Program-made: the position numbers and the translations under genes | Source of the DNA: Moraxellaceae bacterium | GTDB taxonomy: Bacteria; Pseudomonadota; Gammaproteobacteria; Pseudomonadales; Moraxellaceae | DNA length: 10,867 nucleotides | Assembly (NCBI GenBank): GCA_014378805.1 | Contig: JACMMY010000258.1 | Span: 1 to 10,867, forward strand | Direction of reading: 5' to 3' | Shown here: positions 6,828 to 10,867 of the stretch, piece by piece | Position numbering within the stretch: position 1 is the stretch's first letter | Layout: the number at the start of each line of letters is the position of its first letter | Notes under the pieces: model-generated | The model's database searches: none | What the model was told of the DNA's origin: nothing | Seen by the model: only the letters and a program-made list of their open reading frames with translations

Positions 6828-6852
6828 ATCAATATTGACTTTTCATATTGAT
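6828..6852. promoter_or_regulatory. Candidate fadBA operator: ATCAATAT-N9-ATATTGAT dyad
   Basis: ATCAATAT (6828-6835) and ATATTGAT (6845-6852) form a perfect 8-bp inverted repeat with a 9-nt spacer. The left half overlaps a perfect 10-bp palindrome, TCAATATTGA (6829-6838), and the right half resembles it with one base missing (TCATATTGA, 6843-6851). The element covers the likely -35 region of the fadB promoter, about 90-110 bp before the start codon, a typical place for a repressor. Fatty-acid-responsive control of fad genes is well known, but I cannot name the regulator. Confidence 0.45.
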
Positions 6853-6925
6853 TATCTATTCAGATCAGTACCATTTTGTTAGTGCATTTTATGGTCAATT
6901 TTTTGCTGTTTTCATTTCCTACAAT

Positions 6926-6930
6926 AGGAG
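6926..6930 (+). promoter_or_regulatory. Ribosome binding site that sets the fadB start
   Basis: AGGAG stands eight bases before the ATG at 6939. The resulting protein begins MIYSGNAISV, matching the normal beginning of FadB of this type. This rules out an in-frame TTG at 6876, which would add 21 mostly hydrophobic residues with no ribosome site. Confidence 0.85.
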
Positions 6931-6938
6931 CTCTAGGC

Positions 6939-9089
6939 ATGATTTACTCTGGTAATGCCATTTCCGTCCAACACTTGAGTGACGGTATCGCAGAATTCAA
7001 ATTCGACTTGCAAGGTGAGTCGGTCAATAAACTGAATCGCGCGACAGTGCAAGAACTTAAAGCGGCGACCGAAGCGGTTAAAGCGGATGCAAGTGTCAAA
7101 GGGTTGATCGTCACTTCAGGCAAATCGACTTTCATCGTCGGTGCAGACATCACCGAATTTGGCGATAATTTCGCAAAAGGCGAAGCGGGCATCGCAGAAT
7201 GGCTGGATGTATTGAATGACGTGTTCAATAAATTTGAAGACCTCGATATGCCTAAAGTTGCAGCGATCAATGGCATTGCATTTGGCGGTGGTTTTGAAGT
7301 GTGCCTCGGTTGTGAATACCGTGTTGCTTCTACCGCAGCGAAAGTGGGTTTACCAGAAGTAAAACTCGGCTTGTTCCCAGGCTTCGGCGGCACAGTCCGT
7401 TTGCCACGCGTGATCGGTATCGACAATGCGATCGAGTGGATTGCATCAGGTGCTGAGAAACGTCCAGACGTCGCATTAAAAGACGGCGCAATTGATGCGG
7501 TTGTTGCGCCAGAAAAACTCAATGAAGCAGCGATTGACTTGGTGAAACAAGCATTGGCAGGCAAGTTGAACTGGAAAGCACGTCGCCAAGAAAAACTCGT
7601 TCCTGTAAAACTCAGCCCAATCGAACAAATGATGGCGTTTAACAGTGCGAAAGGCTTTATTTTGGGTAAAGCGGGTCCAAACTACCCAGCACCAAAAATT
7701 GCGCTGGAAAGCATGGAACAAAATGTCAATTTGAACCGTGATGAAGCGGTGAAAGTTGAATCAAAAGGCTTTGCAAAAGCAGCGGTGACTCCGCAAGCAG
7801 CCGCATTGATTGGCGTATTTGGTGCAGATCAAATCGTTAAGAAAATGGCGAAAAAGTGGGAAAAAACAGCGCATCCAATCAAGCAAGCGGCTGTTCTTGG
7901 CGCAGGCATCATGGGTGGCGGTATTGCTTACCAAGCGGCAAGCAAAGGCACACCCATCGTCATGAAAGATATTCGTGATGAAGCGTTGGCACTCGGTATG
8001 GGTGAAGCGACTAAACTGCTTGCAGGTCAAGTGACCAAAGGCCGTTTGACGCCAGCTAAGATGGGTGAAGTCCTGTCACGCATCCGTCCAACACTGAACT
8101 ACGGTGACTTCAAAGAAGTTGATATCGTCATCGAAGCCGTTGTTGAACTTGAAAAAGTAAAAGCAGCTGTATTGTCTGAAGTTGAAACGTTGGTTCATGA
8201 CAAGACAATTCTTGCATCTAACACTTCAACGATTTCAATCACGTCATTGGCTAAAAACCTCAAACGTCCTGAAAACTTCGTCGGTATGCATTTCTTTAAC
8301 CCAGTGCACATGATGCCTTTGGTTGAAGTCATTCGCGGTGAAAAATCATCAGACGAAGCGATTGCAACAACTGTCGTCTTGGCACAAAAAATGGGCAAAG
8401 TACCTGTTGTTGTCAACGACTGCCCAGGTTTCTTGGTGAATCGCGTATTGTTCCCATACTTCGGCGCGTTCGATTTATTGGTGAAAGACGGTGCTGATTT
8501 CCAACAAATCGACAAAGTCATGGAAAAATTCGGCTGGCCAATGGGTCCTGCATACCTGATCGACGTGGTCGGTATCGACACAGGCGTTCATGGTGCAGAC
8601 GTCATGGCGGCTGGTTTCCCAGATCGCATGAAGCCAGATTACAAAGGCTCAATCCAAGTCATGTACGAAAACAAACGTCTCGGTCAGAAAAATGACAAAG
8701 GCTTCTATGTTTACGCACTCGACAAGAAAGGCAAAAAAGCGAAGAAAGTGGATCCAACCACTTACGAGCTGCTGGCTTCTGTGGTTACAGGCGAAAAACG
8801 TGAATTTGACGCACAAGAAATCGTTGATCGTTTGATGGTTGCGCTGTGTAACGAAATCGTTCGCTGCTTGGAAGACAAGATCGTTGCGACTCCTGCTGAA
8901 GCAGATATGGCGTTGATCATGGGTATCGGTTTCCCTCCATTCCGTGGTGGTGCAGCACGTTACATCGATCAAACAGGCGTTGCAGCATACGTTGCACTCT
9001 GTGATAAATATGCTCACTTAGGCAAAGCCTATGAAGCCCCACAAATGTTGCGCGATATGGCCGCAGCTAACAAATCATTCTACGGTTAA
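6939..9089 (+). CDS. fadB: Fatty acid oxidation complex alpha subunit FadB
   Basis: This 716-residue multifunctional enzyme of beta-oxidation is cytoplasmic, in an alpha2-beta2 complex with FadA. The N-terminal crotonase domain (about 1-190) hydrates enoyl-CoA and carries the isomerase activities. Its oxyanion-hole and catalytic region is GIAFGGGFE with Glu120, and Glu140 in GLPEVKLG; these match the two catalytic glutamates of E. coli FadB (119 and 139). The 3-hydroxyacyl-CoA dehydrogenase domain starts near 315 with the NAD-binding GAGIMGGG (321-328). Its catalytic residues are His451 (GMHFFNP) and Glu463 (LVEV), with the conserved NDCPGFLVNR at 493-502. The C-terminal domain includes GIGFPPFRGG (662-671). 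Length and motifs are those of a full, intact FadB. Codon use is strongly biased to CGT/CGC arginine, as in a well-expressed gene. It is the first gene of the fadBA operon. Confidence 0.97.
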   Translation: MIYSGNAISVQHLSDGIAEFKFDLQGESVNKLNRATVQELKAATEAVKADASVKGLIVTSGKSTFIVGADITEFGDNFAKGEAGIAEWLDVLNDVFNKFEDLDMPKVAAINGIAFGGGFEVCLGCEYRVASTAAKVGLPEVKLGLFPGFGGTVRLPRVIGIDNAIEWIASGAEKRPDVALKDGAIDAVVAPEKLNEAAIDLVKQALAGKLNWKARRQEKLVPVKLSPIEQMMAFNSAKGFILGKAGPNYPAPKIALESMEQNVNLNRDEAVKVESKGFAKAAVTPQAAALIGVFGADQIVKKMAKKWEKTAHPIKQAAVLGAGIMGGGIAYQAASKGTPIVMKDIRDEALALGMGEATKLLAGQVTKGRLTPAKMGEVLSRIRPTLNYGDFKEVDIVIEAVVELEKVKAAVLSEVETLVHDKTILASNTSTISITSLAKNLKRPENFVGMHFFNPVHMMPLVEVIRGEKSSDEAIATTVVLAQKMGKVPVVVNDCPGFLVNRVLFPYFGAFDLLVKDGADFQQIDKVMEKFGWPMGPAYLIDVVGIDTGVHGADVMAAGFPDRMKPDYKGSIQVMYENKRLGQKNDKGFYVYALDKKGKKAKKVDPTTYELLASVVTGEKREFDAQEIVDRLMVALCNEIVRCLEDKIVATPAEADMALIMGIGFPPFRGGAARYIDQTGVAAYVALCDKYAHLGKAYEAPQMLRDMAAANKSFYG

Positions 9090-9093
9090 GGAG
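9088..9093 (+). promoter_or_regulatory. Strong Shine-Dalgarno sequence of fadA
   Basis: AAGGAG overlaps the last two bases of the fadB stop codon and lies seven bases before the fadA ATG. The tight arrangement supports translational coupling and matched amounts of the two complex subunits. Confidence 0.85.
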
Positions 9094-9100
9094 CGATACT

Positions 9101-10273
9101 ATGACAACGTTAAATCCACGCGATGTGGTCATTGTTGATGGCGTGCGCTCTGCCATGGGTCGTACAAGAAACGGGATGTTCCGTAACGTGCGTGCGGACA
9201 GCTTGTCTGCAGAACTCGTTCGTGCGTTGCTGATCCGTAACCCAGGTTTTGACCCGAATGAAGTTGAAGATTTGATCTGGGGTTGCGTCAATCAAACCTT
9301 AGAACAAGGGATGAACATTGCGCGTAACATCGGTTTGCTCGCTGACTTGCCAAAAACTGTTGCAGGTCAAACTGTGAACCGTCTTTGTGGTTCATCCATG
9401 CAAGCGATTCATACTGCTGCGGCTCAAATTGCGACTAACCAAGGTGATATTTTCATCATCGGTGGTGTAGAGCATATGGGTCACGTCGGCATGATGCACG
9501 GTATTGATCTCAATCCAGAAGCGTCTAAGCATTATGCTAAAGCGTCTAACATGATGGGCTTAACGGCTGAAATGTTGGGTCGCATGAACGGCATTACTCG
9601 TGAAATGCAAGATGCGTTTGGCGTTGAATCACACCGCCGTGCATGGGCTGCAACTGAAGCGGGTCGTTTCAAAAACGAAATCATTGGTGTTGAAGGTCAT
9701 GATGACAATGGTTTCCGCGTATTGTGCGAAATCGATGAAGTGATTCGTCCTGATGCAAATCTTGCAACGTTTGCAGGTTTACGTCCAGCATTTGATCCAC
9801 GCGGTTCAGTCACTGCGGCGACTTCATCAGCACTGTCTGACGGAGCTTCTGCAATGCTCTTGATGAGTGCAGCGAAAGCGCAATCATTAGGCTTGAAACC
9901 ACGTGCTGTGATTCGTTCAATGGCCGTTGCAGGTTGTGACGCAGCAATCATGGGTTATGGTCCAGTACCAGCAACTCAGAAAGCGCTGAAACGTGCTGGC
10001 TTGTCGATGAGTGACATCCAAACGGTTGAACTGAACGAAGCCTTTGCTGCGCAAGGTCTGTCAGTGATGAAAGCGCTTGATTTGCTTGATAAGCAAGATA
10101 AAGTCAACTTGAACGGTGGTGCGATTGCACTCGGTCATCCACTCGGTTGTTCAGGCGCGCGTATCACCACGACGTTGCTTAACGTCATGGAACAGCAAGA
10201 TACACAAATCGGTCTCGCAACGATGTGTATCGGTTTGGGTCAAGGTATTGCAACGATCATCGAACGTGTTTAA
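9101..10273 (+). CDS. fadA: 3-ketoacyl-CoA thiolase, fatty acid oxidation complex beta subunit FadA
   Basis: This is a 390-residue thiolase that cleaves 3-ketoacyl-CoA with CoA to give acetyl-CoA and a shortened acyl-CoA, the last step of each beta-oxidation round. The acyl-accepting nucleophile is Cys96 in NRLCGSSM. NEAFAAQ at 312-318, GHPLGCSG with His346 (345-352), and Cys376 in CIGLGQG (376-382) complete the thiolase active site. The length is close to that of E. coli FadA (387), and there is no sign of damage. It follows fadB by 11 bp with its own strong ribosome site and is followed by a terminator, so fadBA is a two-gene operon. The FadA assignment rather than AtoB/PhaA rests on the coupling to fadB and the VDGVRSAMGRTRNG opening (12-25). 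Confidence 0.97.
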   Translation: MTTLNPRDVVIVDGVRSAMGRTRNGMFRNVRADSLSAELVRALLIRNPGFDPNEVEDLIWGCVNQTLEQGMNIARNIGLLADLPKTVAGQTVNRLCGSSMQAIHTAAAQIATNQGDIFIIGGVEHMGHVGMMHGIDLNPEASKHYAKASNMMGLTAEMLGRMNGITREMQDAFGVESHRRAWAATEAGRFKNEIIGVEGHDDNGFRVLCEIDEVIRPDANLATFAGLRPAFDPRGSVTAATSSALSDGASAMLLMSAAKAQSLGLKPRAVIRSMAVAGCDAAIMGYGPVPATQKALKRAGLSMSDIQTVELNEAFAAQGLSVMKALDLLDKQDKVNLNGGAIALGHPLGCSGARITTTLLNVMEQQDTQIGLATMCIGLGQGIATIIERV

Positions 10274-10288
10274 TTAGACGTTTGAAAT

Positions 10289-10321
10289 AAAAAATCCCTG
10301 CCTAGTGTGGGGATTTTTTTT
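10289..10321 (+). terminator. Intrinsic terminator of the fadBA operon
   Basis: AAAAAATCCC (10289-10298) pairs with GGGATTTTTT (10310-10319) around an 11-nt loop, and the distal arm runs into a tract of eight T residues (10314-10321). It begins 15 nt after the fadA stop. The symmetric A and T tracts could also let it work for transcription from the right. Confidence 0.9.
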
Positions 10322-10329
10322 GCTAGTAT
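10321..10329 (+). promoter_or_regulatory. Possible extended -10 promoter element for the right-edge gene
   Basis: TGCTAGTAT fits an extended -10 (TGnTAxxAT), directly after the fadBA terminator and 36 bp before the next start codon. No good -35 box is seen at the right distance, because that position falls in the terminator loop. This is a weak call, made mainly because the gene needs a promoter in this short gap. Confidence 0.3.
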
Positions 10330-10365
10330 GAAAAATCAAATGTGAGTTTGTATTTAGGATTGGTT

Positions 10366-10867
10366 ATGAAAGAAAGGAGGCTATTTAATAATACATTTAA
10401 TAATGGTATTAATCGTAATTTTAATGCTTGTGTGGGAAGTAATGGCTGGCAGGACTTAGATACCTATGCAAAAGGCTATGATGAGAATGTACAACTCATT
10501 GTTAAGGCTCTTTCAACGAGCAATCTAGACGTTACTCTTGATGCAATTATTCACCCATTAGTTTTTTCGGCTCGACATCGAATTGAGCTATTTATTAAGT
10601 CTCATCTTAGAAAAATAGGATTAATGAGAGCTGAACTTTTAATTTCTGATGAAAAAATTATAAGAACTCATGATTTAGGACATTTATGGGCAATATTAGA
10701 AGAACGGCTTAGCGCTTGTGATCGGAGATTTTCAGATTTTATTGATGAGGTTCAGGAAATTATTCAAGATTTTGCTGAGATAGATCCTACTGGAGAAACT
10801 TTTAGGTATCCATACAATAAGCAAAACCAGAGACACTTGGAGCAGACGCCGATCATAAACATAGGCA
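10366..10867 (+). CDS. Unrecognised AT-rich gene, 3' end outside window; HEPN-like helical protein
   Basis: The reading frame is open from the ATG at 10366 to the window edge, giving 167 residues with no stop. AGGA (10356-10359) lies six bases before the ATG. I do not recognise the family with certainty. After a polar, Asn-rich N-terminus (1-25), residues 35-140 look all-helical and charged, with SARHRIELFIKSHL at 68-81 and THDLGHLW at 101-108; then comes a conserved-looking IDPTGETFRYP (139-149). The R-H-x-x-E-L helix, an H-D-L-x-x-L-W helix and an F-R-Y-P block recall HEPN-like proteins. Arg100 and His106 could form an R-x5-H pair like the HEPN nuclease motif; this is inference. Codon use differs sharply from fadBA: 8 of 13 arginines are AGA/AGG and ATA isoleucine is frequent. 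That suggests horizontal acquisition. There is no signal peptide, so it is probably cytoplasmic. Confidence 0.7.
   Translation, partial: MKERRLFNNTFNNGINRNFNACVGSNGWQDLDTYAKGYDENVQLIVKALSTSNLDVTLDAIIHPLVFSARHRIELFIKSHLRKIGLMRAELLISDEKIIRTHDLGHLWAILEERLSACDRRFSDFIDEVQEIIQDFAEIDPTGETFRYPYNKQNQRHLEQTPIINIG

Larger units (their letters stand above)
6621..6938. promoter_or_regulatory. 318-bp divergent control region between SDR gene and fadBA
   Basis: No gene is seen here. The left third is AT-rich and must hold the SDR promoter on the minus strand; just upstream of that start codon (plus 6621-6633) is the ribosome site AAGGA. The region contains two marked dyads, listed separately: TGTGAC-N6-GTCACA at 6716-6733 and ATCAATAT-N9-ATATTGAT at 6828-6852. 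For fadB, TTGACT (6835-6840) resembles a -35 box but is followed only by a weak -10 (TATTCA at 6857-6862, 16-bp spacer). TACCAT at 6869-6874 is another -10 candidate. The fadB leader would be only about 60-70 nt. Confidence 0.5.

Noticed and set aside
6876..6938. In-frame TTG start that would add 21 residues to FadB
   Set aside because: There is no ribosome site before it, the added residues are unlike FadB, and the ATG at 6939 has AGGAG at ideal spacing and gives the family's usual N-terminus.
6944..7564. Long open frame on the minus strand inside fadB (206 codons)
   Set aside because: It lies wholly opposite a clear, strongly conserved gene and its protein is low-complexity with no recognisable motif; it is a by-product of fadB codon bias.
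10373..10380. Very strong Shine-Dalgarno-like AAAGGAGG just inside the right-edge gene
   Set aside because: It encodes residues within Lys2-Arg5, and the next ATG (10403) is 22 bases away, out of frame, and opens only 18 codons; the ATG at 10366 has its own AGGA.

Overview
The window looks like chromosomal DNA from a gammaproteobacterium, most likely of the Moraxellaceae (Acinetobacter and relatives). This rests on the style of the FadB and FadA proteins, the 5S rRNA tail, and the combination of DUF3015, DUF4105 and POT-transporter genes. The family assignment is inferred from protein and RNA character; no search was run.

Layout: (1) Positions 1-75 are the 3' part of a 5S rRNA gene, the end of an rRNA operon. 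It is followed by a very strong intrinsic terminator (100-142) and a 20-bp sequence present twice in tandem. (2) 181-452 holds no gene, only a small hairpin. (3) 453-1379 (minus) encodes an alpha/beta hydrolase of the epoxide-hydrolase type. It is divergent from (4) 1548-2027 (plus), a small exported DUF3015 protein with its own terminator. (5) 2168-4165 (plus) encodes an exported protein with an Lnb-type DUF4105 domain and a C-terminal half that reads as an outer-membrane beta-barrel. (6) 4268-5728 (plus) encodes a proton-coupled oligopeptide transporter of the POT/PTR family. (7) 5740-5801, between convergent genes, is a long inverted repeat resembling a REP doublet (REPIN). (8) 5835-6620 (minus) encodes a classical short-chain dehydrogenase/reductase. 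(9) 6621-6938 is a 318-bp divergent regulatory region with two conspicuous dyad symmetries. (10) 6939-10273 (plus) is the fadBA operon, encoding both subunits of the fatty-acid beta-oxidation multienzyme complex, closed by a terminator (10289-10321). (11) From 10366 to the window edge there is an incomplete, AT-rich gene with very different codon use, an unrecognised mostly helical protein with a HEPN-like look.

The clearest functional unit is fadBA: FadB performs enoyl-CoA hydration and 3-hydroxyacyl-CoA oxidation, and FadA performs thiolysis. The other genes are single transcription units with no clear shared pathway. The most unusual material is the REPIN-like element, the Lnb-plus-barrel protein, the dyads upstream of fadB, and the foreign-looking gene at the right edge.
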